Below, piece after piece: positions 1 to 11,369 of a stretch of DNA of 64,000 bases (positions are counted from its first letter, which is position 1; each line of letters begins with the position of its first letter). Made by a program: the position numbers and the translations under genes. The stretch comes from Magnolia sinica (taxonomy: Eukaryota; Streptophyta; Magnoliopsida; Magnoliales; Magnoliaceae): positions 83,655,959-83,719,958 of the forward strand of contig NC_080579.1 of assembly GCF_029962835.1 (NCBI RefSeq). Reading direction: 5' to 3'. The notes under the pieces were generated by a model. That model was not told where the DNA came from. It worked only from the letters and a program-made list of their open reading frames with translations, and searched no databases.

Positions 1-180
1 ATTAGTTGGTATAAGGCTTTGATGATGACGATGATGATGGAACACAAGTTTAGGTTGAGTGTGGATCTATGTTTTGCAAAGTGGATCAACTAAAGGAAGA
101 TTCCCATTGATAACCCACCTTAGGGCAATGACAAGATTGTATGTTGTGCACATGTAGAGACCGTTAGCACTGGAATTGAT

Positions 181-845
181 TGGTGACCATGGCATTTTCT
201 ATCATCAACTATATCCTACCTAATCGATCCAGTGAGCATTTTCAATTTTTGATCCATGTTTTTGCTGTAAATCATGTTAAATTAGTGTCAAATGGTTACA
301 AATCTATGATTCTTCATGTTTCCTATGAAAAATCATGGATTTGGAACTTCAATTTCGAGATTTGGGAGAGATGGGTCAAGTTGCAAAAAATGGAGAAAAA
401 TAAAAAAATTCTCAATTTCTCACAAATCAATTGCAATCTTTGTATCCAAACACAAAATTAAACATGTAACCTGATCTAGTGATTCTTATTTTGCTTTTAA
501 ATGTATTACCTGTGTTTCCATAAATGTCTTCTTACGTTTATAAATTATATGAATAGACTTTGAATATAATTGCATCAATTCAGTTGGAAAGCACATATAT
601 CAAGACCCCATAAAAAGGAAACCCCTATTATGTGTACTTTTTTTGTAATGTTTAGATTTCTAAGTGTGTATTGATGTCTTTTTCAATAATCCGTGAAGTT
701 TCATTGAAAATTCTGACCAATTTCCCAATGTTCTCATGTTTCCCAACAAAAACGATACTTTATGTGATACAACCGATATATCCCATGCAGTAACCGATAT
801 TTATTCGTACGATACTTTACACGATAACGATATTTAAAGCATTTC
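181..845. mobile_element. hAT-like MITE, family 1, decayed copy
   Basis: From about 220 this sequence runs parallel to the two outer halves of the element at 60540-62107. It shares the segments around 'gagcattttcaat', 'ttcatgtttcctatgaaaaatc', the 'gaatagactttgaatata' block and the closing GATATTTAAAGCATT. Unlike that copy it lacks the inserted second MITE, so it serves as the empty-site comparison. Its left end is too diverged to place, and I cannot show a target duplication. Confidence 0.7.
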
Positions 846-849
846 CCAT

Positions 850-2039
850 ATGTCCCTCCATGACTTTCTTGTCTGGGAGCTTCATGCTGGAGGGATAACT
901 AGTCATTTTAGGCGTGACAAGACTATTGCCCTTGTAGAGGAGCGTTTTTATTGGCCAAGTCTCAAGCGAGACATGGCTAACATTATAGGGCAATGTAGGA
1001 TTTGTCAGCTAGCAAAGCAGAGGATGCAGAACATTGGTTCATATGCTCCTTTGCTAGTCCCCCATGCTCCATGGGTTGATATTAGCGTGGATTTCGTGTT
1101 TGGGCTCCCCAAAACGATTAAAAAGCACAATTCCATTTTTGTAGTTGTGGATCGCTTTTCAAAAATGGCTCACTTCCTCCCATGTTCTAAAACATCTAAT
1201 GCCACTAACGTGGCTAAGATATTCTTTAGGGAGGTAGTTCATCTGCATGGTTTGTCGAAGACCATTGTGTAAGATCGAGATGTGCAGTTTATGAGTTATT
1301 TTAGAAAACTCTATGGCACATGATGGGAACTAAGCTGCAGGTCTCTTTGGCATACCATCCCCAGTCTGATGGTCATATGGAACTTGTCAATCGAAGCTTA
1401 GGGAATCTACTAGGATGTCTGGTGGGAGACCATATCAGGACCTAAGATGTGGTTTTGTCTATAGCAGAGTATGCATATAACAATTCGATCAATAGGTCCA
1501 CAAGAATGAGTCCATTTAAGATAGTACTTTGGGACAAGCCTAGAATGCCTATAGATCTCATACCAATGTCCGTCTCACATAGGCCATCTGAGTTCGCAGA
1601 AGCATTTGCACAGCATATTCGTGATTTGCATAGTGAGATCAAGAGGTGCATTCATGCTATTAATCAACATTACAAAATCTTTGTAGATTCACATCGTAGG
1701 TTTAAGGACTTTCAGGTGGGTGACTACGTCGTGGTCCGCATTAGGCCTAAACGATTCTCACAGGAAACCGTGAGGAAATTGCATGCTCGCAATGCAGGTC
1801 CCTATAAAATTTTGATAAGAGTAAGCCCTAATACGTATGTGGTGAATCTTCCATCTAACATGGGCATTTGCGCAACATTCAACGTGGAGGACCTTGTGCC
1901 TTGTGACGGACCCACGACTCCATCTTCTAGCCCTCCTGCAAACCTTCCTCTTACCCCAGATGATGGTGTCCTAACCCCGACCCCAGTCCATGGCCTTTAC
2001 CAGACCCCACTTCCCACCCATTGCCTTATCTTCCATCAC

Positions 2040-2086
<47 letters not shown>

Positions 2087-2178
2087 ATCTGGACCACCAA
2101 GTAGTCTCTACCCGCCATAGAGAGTATCAGAAATGCCTCATGAAGTTGAAGAACAGGCTGAAGTCAGATAACACCTAG
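850..2178 (+). pseudogene. Ty3/gypsy integrase fragment, broken
   Basis: Two open segments in different frames make up the 3' part of a gypsy pol gene. 850-1272 has the integrase zinc-binding tail (CRICQLAK) and the start of the catalytic core (DISVDFVFGLPKT, VVVDRFSKMAHF). A stop and frameshift follow. The next stretch still shows YHPQSDGH, where the usual catalytic Glu of DGQTE falls in damaged reading. 1449-2042 encodes the C-terminal domain with the GPYKI and TFNVEDL signatures of the GPY/F module. No chromodomain is visible. gag, protease and RT are missing upstream. It is closely related to the minus-strand element at 28-32 kb. Confidence 0.9.
2041..2082. repeat. (GA)n microsatellite
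   Basis: About 21 uninterrupted AG units lie just after the gypsy C-terminal coding part. Open frames running through it (Arg-Glu repeats) are artefacts. Confidence 0.98.
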
Positions 2179-2276
2179 ATTACAGAGGCAGAGTTTCAAC
2201 GCATTGATCCCAACCTCCTCAAGCGTTACCACAGCTTTATTTTGCCAGTGGCGATTTCTTCCCAATCGGGGAGAGT

Positions 2277-3504
2277 TGATGGGGACATCAGAGGACTTAT
2301 TCGAGTGTACTAGAGATGAAGGCGACCACCCACATCAAAGCAACTCTCTTTGTGGATGCGAGACGAGTTCCAGATGGGGCCCGCCAAACCACTTTGAAGA
2401 CCCCACATGCATTAAATGTGCTTCAAGAAGATCCCACTTAAGGATGATACATGTGGGTTGCTTAGGAGACAGTTTTAGTCATAGGATTTTTTTTCATGTC
2501 ATTCCGACCATTGAATCTTTTCGATCAGGCCATCAGGCCACCAGATCTTCCAGACACAGGCCCCTTGGACCCTGATTTTGTTTTATTTATGTTTTTTATT
2601 ATTTTTAAGATTTATTTGACAGTTAAGATTGATGGTAAGTGTTTCAGTTTGCTTATTTTGGATGATGGGCCATGTCACTTAAACAAGTTCCATGTTTATA
2701 ATTTTTTTTTAAAGTTTTAACATAAAAGCAAGGGTGGATGCCCAACCCTATTGGAAAGCTTGAGGGAAAAAAAAAAAGTCTTCCTTCTTTTGAAAAGGTG
2801 TTCTTCCTCTTCCTTTAAGGTTTGTGAGAAAACACTCCCTTCCAGTCGAATTGTGTAAGGGTAGAAGCTTGCTTGGTGGTGGATTCCTCCAATGTGTTTT
2901 TTCTTTCTCTCTCTTCTCCAACAAGGTACACACTTTCTTCACTTTTTTATTCTCATTCCCTTACAAGTCCTCTAAACCCATCAAAACCCAACCCAATCCA
3001 TCTCCTTTCTCTTCCCCCTACCCATCCACAAATGAACATGCACGCAAGCACGCGTGTCCGTACAGGCTGCCATGTGTGGGCCCCCCTTTTGGTACTTTTC
3101 CTCCCTTAAGTCCCTTCCAAACCCTACCTATAACAAAGCCCAAATCCTTAGATCCCTAATTCCCAAAATCCCTAAGCCTCAATCTCTAGACCCCAAAACC
3201 CTTGACGAAAATCTAATTTCTTTTTCTTTTTTTTTAAATCTGATTTTATTGGTGTCATTGTTTTCTCACGTGGATGTTGTACTACCCACGCTAGAAATCC
3301 CCACTTCCAAGTGTGCCACTCTCATAATACTTTATATCTTCGTGCACCGTGTATGTGATAGCCTAGGCCTTTTGCCTTGCTAATCTGAATTTTCTGAATT
3401 TATTATGTGTATGTGTTTGATTTTATATGTTGAATATTGAAATTGATGCGTATTTGATCCCACATCTTACATCCTAGGTTAGTTTCACCCATCCTACATC
3501 ATGC
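2277..3504 (+). mobile_element. Probable 3' LTR of the gypsy fragment
   Basis: A purine-rich tract (CGGGGAGAG) ends at 2275, followed by TGATGGGGACATC. The minus-strand gypsy element has the same arrangement (CGGGGAGAAT then TGATGCAGACATC), so I take this as polypurine tract plus LTR start. The right end is set near 3504, where 'catcctacatca' gives way to LINE coding sequence. The interior is pyrimidine-rich and non-coding. No second LTR is in the window, so the end is approximate. Confidence 0.6.
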
Positions 3505-3506
3505 AT

Positions 3507-5745
3507 GGTGCAAATGATCTCAAGAACAGTAGACCTATCAGTCTTATTGGCAGCCCTTTATGAGATTTTATCGAAAATTCTTAACCAAAGGTTGAGAGGT
3601 GTGTTATCCAAGGTGATTTCCACTTTCCAAAGTGCTTTTGTGTTGGGTCGGTAAATTTTGGACAGTGCTTTAATTGCCCATGAATTTGTCAAATCTTGTT
3701 TTAAAGCTGAGTCCAAAGGGATTGTCTATAAACTTGATATGGAAAAGGCATATATGATCACATTAGCTAGTCATTTCTAGAATGTATTCTAGGTAGAATG
3801 GGATTTGGGATTGTTTGGAGAAAATGGATTCATTCCTGCATTTCATCAGCCAAATTTTCAATTCTCTTAAACAGGTCCCCGTTTGGCTATTTCAAATCTT
3901 CTCGAGGTCTTCAGCAGGAGGACTATCTTTCCCCTTTTCTTTTCGTAATCATGTCAAAAGCCTTGAGTAGATTGTTGAGTAGAGGTCAGTTGGTGGATCA
4001 AATAAAGGTTTTTCCGATAACCCATCTTCAGTTTGTTGATGATACTATTTTGTTTTGCAAAACTGAGGCTTCTATGGTGACTAATATGAGGGCTACTGTG
4101 GGCAGGTTTGAGGTGAGTTTTGGAGTTTCGACTAAAAGTGAATCTCTCCAAATCAGAAATGTTGGGAATCCATACCCCCAAGGATCTTCTTTCAAGGTTG
4201 GCTAGGATCTTTGATTGTAAAGTTGGTTCTTTTCCCTCATCCTATTTGGGCCTTCCTCTCTATTTGGAGAAGCCTCCAAAAGCATCTTTGGGATAAAGTT
4301 ATCGAGCAAATGGAACGTAAGTCCCTAGAAAAGCAAGTTAATCTACCTTGGGGGTAGATTAACCTTGATCAAATCATCTCTTTCCTACCTGCCCTTGTAC
4401 CTTTTATTGTTGTTTCGATGCCGTAAATCAGTCATTGACCGTATAAATAAACTGCAGAGAGATTTCTTATGGGAAGGGGGGAGTGCTAACAGTAAATTCC
4501 ATTTGCTTAATTGAACTAAAGTTTGTAGACCTTATGATGAAGGGGGGGCAGGGATATGTAATTTGGAGCATGCAAATGCATCTCTCTTAGGCAAATGGAT
4601 CTAGAGATTTGGATTAGAAGGTTGCTCTTTGTGGAGGGAAATTATTGCCGCCAAATATGACCCGTCACCTTTGGGCTGGTGGACCAAAGAGTCTTCCCTT
4701 TATCACACACCCTCTGTGTAAAAGGGTGGCTAGAGTGGCCCATGTTGTTAAGGAAGGTTTGAGTTTCGTCGTTGGGAATGGTTCCAAAGTGAGATTTTGG
4801 GATGATGTTTGGTGCAAGGATTCCTTGGTCCAGGCCTCTTTCCTAAATCTTCGTATTTTATGCCCCTTGGATAATGTTTCGATGGTTGCTTGCATGTCTA
4901 GTAAGGGGGTGTGGACTCCTCCATGTCATAGAAACCTTAGTGATTCCGAATTCGATGACTTGGTACACTTGCTATCTCATTTGCAAGGGGTGAAGTTGGA
5001 TACGGACACGGCTGACCCTTTGGTGTGGAAGTTTGGGAAGTTTGGAAAGTTATTTGTCAAATCTCTGTATCAACGGCTTTCCCAGGATGGGCACAATGGA
5101 GAGTGTGCTCATATAGCTTTAATTTGGTCTTATTGAGCCACTGCTAAGGTAGCAGCCTTCACATGGTTGGTAGGGAAGAACAAGATCTTGACGATTGATA
5201 ATCTTCGCAAACGTAACATGGTGTTACCTAATGTATGCATCCTTTACTTGGAGGCGAAGGAGACGGTGGATCATCTCTTCTTGCATTGTTCATTTGCCAA
5301 GATTGTGTGGTCGTGAATTTTTAAAAAGGCAAACATTTCTTGGGAGATGCCAAGGTCAATTGTATCTTTGTTCAGGGCTTGGCATGGGGAAGACGAGGGG
5401 TTGCTCGGTAATCGAAGATGGAGGTTAGCCCTACTTGTGTTTATTTGGTCCATCAGGTTCAAAAGAAATAGCTATACTTTTAGCAATGAGTCTCATGTCG
5501 CTACAACTATTTCACAATGGGTCTTTGTTTGTATTTACGAGTGGGCCTCTTCCAGGCCTACTTAGGGGGTTTTTCCTAGGAGGGTTTTTTGGTTGTCTCT
5601 GTGGGGTTGTTTCCATGCAGTCTGTTGTGGGCAAGCTTCTAGGTGAGGTTTGTATAGTTCTCTTTTCTTTGTTTTTTTTGTTTTTTTTTTTTTTTTGGTT
5701 GTTGTTTTTAAAAAGATTCTTTTCATCTCTTTTTTTTTTTAAAAA
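3507..5745 (+). pseudogene. L1-type LINE ORF2 remnant (RT to 3' end)
   Basis: Translated pieces in shifting frames follow a plant L1 ORF2 in order. They are RPISLIGS (about 3530), a degraded FVLGR..ILDSALIAHEF block, YKLDMEKAY, the GLQQEDYLSPFLFV turn, the intact catalytic FVDD (about 4035), then the C-terminal zf-RVT region at about 5150-5310 (AFTWLVGKNKILTIDNL, VDHLFLHCSFAKIVW). Several stops interrupt it, so it is dead. The endonuclease half is absent. The 3' end is T/A-rich low-complexity sequence. Its left edge abuts the gypsy LTR, which suggests the LTR element landed inside this LINE or truncated it. Confidence 0.9.
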
Positions 5746-5974
5746 AGGACCATTTTGGAAAATATCGGAAGAGGGTAAACCATCACTTTTCGTTTTTATC
5801 TTCTTTAGTTATATTCAAATGTAATGGGCGATTTGTTTTACATCCACCCACCCACTCTTTTCATCTCTGAAAAAAGAAAAGACCATTTTGGAAAATATCA
5901 GAAGAGGGGTAAACCATCACTTTTCGTTTTTATCTTCTTTAATTGTATTCAAATGTAATGGGCGATTTGTTTTA
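5719..5974. repeat. Direct tandem duplication, about 135-bp unit
   Basis: Two near-identical units starting 'tcttttcatctct' (about 5720 and 5855) each contain 'gaccattttggaaaatatc', 'taaaccatcacttttcg' and 'aatgggcgatttgtttta'. They follow the LINE 3' end. Confidence 0.9.
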
Positions 5975-5997
5975 CCCACACCCACTCACGTGCACAC

Positions 5998-6105
5998 ACA
6001 GTTTGGGCTTAGCCAACATATAATAAAGGTAAAGCCCTGGCACACACGCACACATTTTGGGCTTAGCTGACATATAATAAAGGTAAAGCCCTAGAAACTC
6101 TTGAT
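5998..6105. repeat. Direct tandem duplication, about 54-bp unit
   Basis: Two copies of a unit with 'tttgggcttagc', 'acatataataaaggtaaag' and 'ccct' stand head to tail, separated by CA-rich sequence. Confidence 0.9.
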
Positions 6106-7068
6106 AGGAGGATGTCAATGTAGTGGACACCTGGAAAGTTAACAAAAATGTGTTCAGTACTGTAGGTTCACACCCCAAAATGTAAGAATGGATGCTTTTT
6201 GAAATTTGAAACTAGCTCTTGATAATTAAAACTTCTTACAAGAATTTGAATGGGGAAAAATCCCCTACACATAACTCATTCATTTTAAGTGAGACTTGAG
6301 TGAGCTATGCAACACACACACGTTCTATTGAGTTGGACGAGATCCTCTACCTAGCATTTGCGAATCATGCAAGGACAAGGTCTACATGCTGAGGAAGAGC
6401 TGTGTCTGCCTCTCAAATCTGAATTTGAAGGAGAGTCATTATAGGAAGAAGTCAGAAACTTTGAAGAGGGCAATGAATGTTTGCCAAATTTATTTAACCA
6501 CCTAGCCCAACTATTACAAGCATGCCCCAAGAGCAAGCAAGTAAAGTAGGGTCACAGCTCTATCCTCCAGCACAACTATATATAACTTGGAATAGATTAA
6601 GCTTTTCCCCAACAAATAAAGGCCAACATATGGCTTGGAATAGTTTAAATATTCTATATATTTAAGTTTTTCCAAAAATATAGGTCAATAACAATTACAT
6701 TTAACATGAAGTAAATACATTTATAATACTATTATACTATTATTTAAATTTTCAAAAAGTATAGGTAGATAACAGTCATAACATCAACCAATATATCATC
6801 CCTGATATCTGTTTTTGTGGCAATCAAGATTGCTTGGCAAAAGTTCAATGGCAGACTGCATACCTAACATCAACCCGCTACTCGAGTCTAGAATCGGCAC
6901 AACATATCACTCTCAGGCAGAGTTCACAGTATTTGCTATAATTTCTCATCATCATGGGCTTCTCCCAAGTATTTTGCATAGACTTTATGAATCTTATTTT
7001 GTCAATCAAGATTTGAAACATGAAATCTCATCATTTGATTGGCAAAGGTTTGATGATTGGCTGCCCGC

Positions 7069-7890
7069 TTGATAACAAACCCCTCCTTTAAATGAGCATG
7101 GGACCAGTTCACGCACTACTACCAGTACGAGGCAGAATTAGAATCCATTGCTGTTTAAAGACAAAATTAAACATATGCTTGGACTTTCAACTTCCAAATT
7201 CTAAAGCTAAAAGTCCCAAATAGATGAAAGTTTTCAGGATCCAACTTGATATCAACCCCCCTCCTTTAAACGGGCAAGGGACCAGTTAGCGCACTACTAC
7301 CAGGCAGAACTAGAATCTATTAAAAGAATTAAACATTCGCTTGGACTTCCAACTTCCAAATTCTAAACATAAAAGTCCAAGTAGATGAGAGTGAAACAAA
7401 CAAGTCCAAATCAATATCAAACTGTCAATTAGTGTCATTAATCAATATCAAACTGTCGATTAGTGTCATTCTCAACATTTTCATCTTCATCTCCATTGTA
7501 ACCATATTTCCATCAAACTGGTTTGGGCATGGAAATTACTATTGAGTTTTCACACAAATATCCTCCAAACTATCGATGTTTGGTATATTCTCCGTCGACG
7601 ATGGGTTCATTATTTGCACAGTCCACATTGTCACAACTCGCAAGTAGTGGATGGGTAACCACGTTTTAGAAAAAGGTGGTGAACCATTGTTATAGTCTAG
7701 TATATTCTCCATCGATGATGGGTTCATTATTTGCACAGTCCACATTGTCACAACTCACGTCTCACAAGTAGTGGATGGGTAACCATGTTTTAGAAAAGGG
7801 TGGTGAACCATTGTTATAGCATAGCCTAGAAGGGAAACACACACACATGTTTAATTAATTAATTAGAAAAAGGTAATGAACCATTGTTAT
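7069..7890. repeat. Cluster of three different tandem duplications
   Basis: Three duplications lie side by side. A unit of about 177 bp is repeated at 7069 and 7246 ('cctcctttaaa', 'gggaccagtt', 'gcactactaccag'). A 31-bp unit is repeated at 7411 and 7442 ('aatcaatatcaaactgtc'). A unit of about 117-121 bp is repeated at 7583 and 7700 ('gatgggttcattatttgc', 'agtggatgggtaacca'), with a partial third copy near 7866. No coding sequence is seen. Confidence 0.9.
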
Positions 7891-7924
7891 ATTCTACCAC
7901 AAACATATACACCAATGTTATAGA

Positions 7925-8890
7925 TTAAGGCATGAGATGAATGTATTAGAAAATCAGTTTGGTTTCAAGCCTGGGATGTCCATCACTGGAACTATTTTCC
8001 TACTTTGAAAATTGATGAAGAACTATAGAGGAAATAAGAAGGATCCATGCATGGTCTTTATTGACTTAGAGAAAGCATATGATAGGATCCCTAGAGAGTT
8101 GATCGAGTACGCGTTGGGAAAGAAAGGAGTTTCAAGAGGATATATTGGCACGATTGAGGATGTGTATGAGGGAGGGTAACAAATGTGAGGACCACTACAA
8201 GAGAGACAAGTTCGTTCCTGATTATTGTAGGCTTGCACCAGGGGTCAGCATTAAGCCTGTAACTTTTCACATCAGTTATGGATGAGTTAACGAGGCATTT
8301 GCAGGAAGATCCCATGGAATATGTTGTTGGTAGATGATGTAATTTTGATTGATGAGATACGGGAGGGTGTAAACACAAAGCCAGATTTGTGGAGGGATGC
8401 TTTAAAATATAAAGGATTTAAAATTGGTCAAACTAAAATAGTGTATTTAGAGTACAATTTTAATAACAATAGGAGTGAAAACAAGGAATTTGTTAAGATT
8501 GTTGACCTGGAAATTTCCCAAAATGACGACTTTCAATAACTTGGGTCAATAATTCATGAAGGTGGAGAGATTGAGAACGATGTTGCCCATAGAATTCAAG
8601 CTAGGTGGAAGAAATGGAGATATGCCTCTGGAGTTTTATGTGATCATCATATACCACTCAAATTGAAAGTGAAATTTCATACGATAGCTATAATAAGACT
8701 AGCCATGCTTTATATGACAGAATATTGGATAGTTAAGGAATAGAATGTTCATAGGATGTGTAGCTAAAATGAGGATGTTGAGATGGATGAGTGGGCAAGT
8801 TGAGGAAGGGTAGAATTGGAAATGATTGCATTCGAGGGAACTGCAAAGTAGCACCAATAAGTAATAACATGAAGTACACTTAGATGGAAC
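7925..8890 (+). pseudogene. RTE-type LINE reverse transcriptase remnant
   Basis: The translation gives ENQFGFKPGMS, then MVFIDLEKAYDRIPRE, KKGVSRGYIGTI, the catalytic MLLVDDVILIDE, TKPDLWRDALKYKGFKIG and LGSIIHEGGEIENDVAHRI. This is the order typical of plant RTE-clade non-LTR elements; the DLEKAYDR...VPRE block separates it from the L1-type elements elsewhere in the window. The LVDD catalytic pair is kept, but stops and frameshifts between blocks make it non-functional. Only the central and distal RT remain. Confidence 0.88.
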
Positions 8891-9275
8891 TTTTGTATCT
8901 ATAACCAAAGCCTCATCTTAGAAGTTGATGGCTGTATTCTTTACAGAAGCTAATGACATATCAAAGCTCTAGTGAAAGGAGTGAGAAGAGGTCCCTCATA
9001 ATCGGTTTGTTGATGCCCCTTTCTAAGCATATTATTTCCTTTTGTTTGCTTTAGTGAAGTTACACGCACACTCGCGTGGTGAACCAACCTGGAATCAGCT
9101 CCTAGCAGTTACAACCCAATATATCTGGACCTATGTTCAATATGATCAACATGTTCTACTTATTATGTTGATATATTTTGATATCTTCTTAATATAACCT
9201 TGAAAAAAAAAAAGATATCTTCTTAATATAAAAGCATGTAATTCACACATTCAACTGTTTGGCTCAATTCCTCAC

Positions 9276-9341
9276 CTCAAGATGTTGAGCAGCTTCTGTC
9301 GCCAAACCTACAGCTGCCGCAGCAAGTCCAATCAATCCACC
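9276..9341 (-). CDS. VAC14: VAC14 exon 3
   Basis: Acceptor TTTTGTAG|GGTGG and donor GAG|GTGAGG. It has 22 codons, GGLIGLA...EAAQHLE. It is too short to stand out as an open frame and was found by joining exons in phase. Confidence 0.93.
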
Positions 9342-10111
9342 CTACAAAATTTTTTTTATTGATTAATTAATTAATTAATTAAATTAAGAAAGGGAACTAA
9401 AAACAGTACCTAGAAACCAGGGGGGAAAAAAAGTAAGAATGTTCCCTGTTATAGTTTAGTGGGGCCCAGATGAGCAGCAGTCAGATAATCGGAACCATCT
9501 GTCTGGTGGGTGCAATACCATGGATGAACTATGGCACAAAAATCACACTGACCGGGTGATCTGACCATCATTCAGTGTCATTCAAATAGGCAGTTGAAAA
9601 CAAGAAACGGTCGATGGTCCACAATTGATGGGAAAATAATGTCCACTAACTGGTAGCCAGGATCATCCACTCCGTGTAATTTTGATTATGGTGGCCCGTC
9701 GACAGTAGTGTGCACAGTCTCATTCATCCAGCAATTGATCGTGCAGGCCCCACTTAAAACACTTAAAGAAGATTTTAATAGAGAACTCTTCCTCCCTCCA
9801 CGCACCTTCCGATGATTCACTTGTGAGGAGCGTGCGAACTCCAATGTCAGCAGACTTATCACCGCCGTTATCCGACCATGATCTCTCGCCATTGCTAGCT
9901 GCTTCACAATCCCTTCTAACTGAAATTTCAAAAAATAAAAATAAAAAAAAATCATTCTCCACCAAATTCGAAAATAATAATAATAATAAAATAGACAATA
10001 AAACTGGAATTACAGAAACACCTCAAGAGCGGCATTCTTGCGCTTCTCGTAGAGCTTGTCAGCGAGGTTCCGAAGAACCGCTGCCGGAATTATCGAAAGA
10101 GCGTCCGCCAT
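9276..10111 (-). CDS. VAC14: VAC14, exons 1-3 (5' part of the gene)
   Basis: Scaffold subunit of the complex that makes PI(3,5)P2 on endosomes and the vacuole (with the FAB1/PIKfyve kinase and a FIG4/SAC-type phosphatase, as known for the family). Three exons splice in phase 0: 10111-10022, 9919-9806 and 9341-9276, giving 90 residues. Recognisable pieces are MADALSIIPAAVLRNLADKL, EGIVKQLAMARDHG, NHRK and GGLIGLAAAAVGLA, which match the N-terminal HEAT-repeat region of plant VAC14 as I recall it. The full protein is about 700 residues, so about 13 percent is here. The start is the first ATG of the conserved N terminus. Introns 1 and 2 are 102 and 464 bp; intron 3 leaves the window. Confidence 0.95.
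9806..9919 (-). CDS. VAC14: VAC14 exon 2
   Basis: Acceptor TTTCAG|TTAGAAGGG and donor CGGAAG|GTGCG. It has 38 codons from LEGIVKQLA to VNHRK. Frames reading through the flanking introns are shadows of this exon. Confidence 0.95.
10022..10111 (-). CDS. VAC14: VAC14 exon 1
   Basis: ATG at 10111-10109 in the context CGTTATGGCG. The exon has 30 codons ending NAALE, with donor GAG|GTGTTT. A TC-rich leader lies immediately upstream. Confidence 0.95.
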
Positions 10112-10800
10112 AACGAAATGGGCAAAATCAAAGGAGAAAGATAGAGATGCGTTTCCGAATCTTCTAGAAATGGTATTGGAAAATCCCTGATTTGAATTTC
10201 CGAGAGGGCGATCGCAGAAGAAGAAGGTAGGGTTTTGGAATTTGCAAGAAAGAAAAGAAAATCTCCTCTCTCGGAAAGGATTTCTAGGCTTTCGATTGAG
10301 GATTGTTAGTGGGCGGTCGTCTCCTCCACGGCGTTTAAACGCTGGAGGGAGACAGGTTTGGGTATTTACGGAAATGCCACTGGATTTTTCAGTGAATGGG
10401 CGAAATTGCCCTTCCCAGGAAGTCGTGGGATCCGGAGACTGATACCATCCAGGCTTCGGCGGGCGGGAGAACAGCTGAAATCAGAAATGCCGGGGCGATT
10501 CGCGCGAGGAGAGGGAGAAGGGTCTATTCGCGCGAACCTGCCGGTAAAGAACACGTGTGAGAGATCCTGTCCGTTGATCAGGTGGGACGATGTGAACGGT
10601 GGGTTCCAGCATCTGTGCTGTGAACTCCTCTTCCATCTGCCCTCGTCTAAATGCTAAGTAGGTTGGCTCGGTATGCCCCACCACTTAATGATCACTGCCG
10701 TTCATTTAGATCACGTGATTTTATATGAATCAGATAACAGCGATCCTCGCCGCCCCTGTGGATAATGAGTTCAATAGTATCTAACTCACAAGCTTTCCTT
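10112..10800 (-). promoter_or_regulatory. VAC14 5' leader and promoter region
   Basis: The leader just upstream of the ATG is TC-rich, as usual for plant 5' UTRs. Further upstream the DNA is unusually GC-rich for this window. It carries two copies of ATTCGCGCGA (10498-10507 and 10526-10535), which resemble E2F-type sites, and a CACGTG G-box core at 10552-10557. No convincing TATA box was seen. The role of each site is inference from motif shape only. Confidence 0.5.
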
Positions 10801-10838
10801 GGCCCTTCACGCCGCACATGTGGAAAAGGCGAAATAGG

Positions 10839-11369
10839 GGACGCGGATTGGCTACCGACGCACGGTAGCGAGGTGGCTACTGGACAGTGCTATGTGGGCC
10901 TCATAATGATGTATGTATTTTATCCACGCCGTCCATCTGTGTTTTCAGATCATTTCAGGGCATGAGCCCAAAAAATAGGCACATATCCATCTCAAGTGGA
11001 CCACACCACAAGAAAACAGTGATGGTTAAACACCCACCATTAAAAACTTCCTATGCCCCCCCTGTATTTTTTATTTTCCATCCAACCTGTTGATTAGGTC
11101 ACAAAGAACTGGATGAAGGGAAATCACAAAATAAGATTCATCCAAAACTTTTGTGGCCTCTAAAAAGTTTTTAATGGTGGTTGCTCAATCACCACTAGTT
11201 CCTATGGTGTGGTCCACATAAGATTTTTACCTGCATCATTGTAATCTCATAGTCTAAAATGACCTGAAAAAGTGGATAGACGGAGCGGATAAAATATATA
11301 CATCATAATGCATCCCATATAGCACCATCCAGTAGTTACTAGTGAACCTTTGGTAGCCAATCCGCGTCC
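10839..11369. mobile_element. Long inverted-repeat element (family 3), copy 1
   Basis: The ends are inverted copies of GGACGCGGATTGGCTACC (10839 and 11369). The whole 531 bp is roughly self-complementary: the left arm reads 'tatccacgccgtccatc', 'aagtggaccacaccaca' and 'ccattaaaaacttcc', and the right arm carries the reverse complements. There is no coding capacity. I could not define a target duplication, so the superfamily is open. Confidence 0.85.

Larger units (their letters stand above)
1..9275 (-). other. VAC14: Intron 3 of VAC14 (partial; 3' end outside the window)
   Basis: The donor GAG|GTGAGG after exon 3 (9276) opens this intron on the minus strand. I searched lower coordinates for the next expected coding block (the region that follows the AAQHLE motif in plant VAC14) and saw nothing like it. 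The intron is therefore inferred to exceed 9.2 kb. It holds the retroelement fragments and tandem repeats listed separately. 6106-7068 and 8891-9275 show no gene or clear repeat. The first 180 bases contain only a short GAT-rich stretch and nothing I recognise. Confidence 0.7.

Noticed and set aside
1990-2178. A frame with an Arg-Glu repeat
   Set aside because: It is a (GA)n microsatellite joined to damaged gypsy sequence.
5435-5824. A Phe/Leu-rich frame resembling a membrane protein
   Set aside because: It translates the T-rich 3' end of the LINE.
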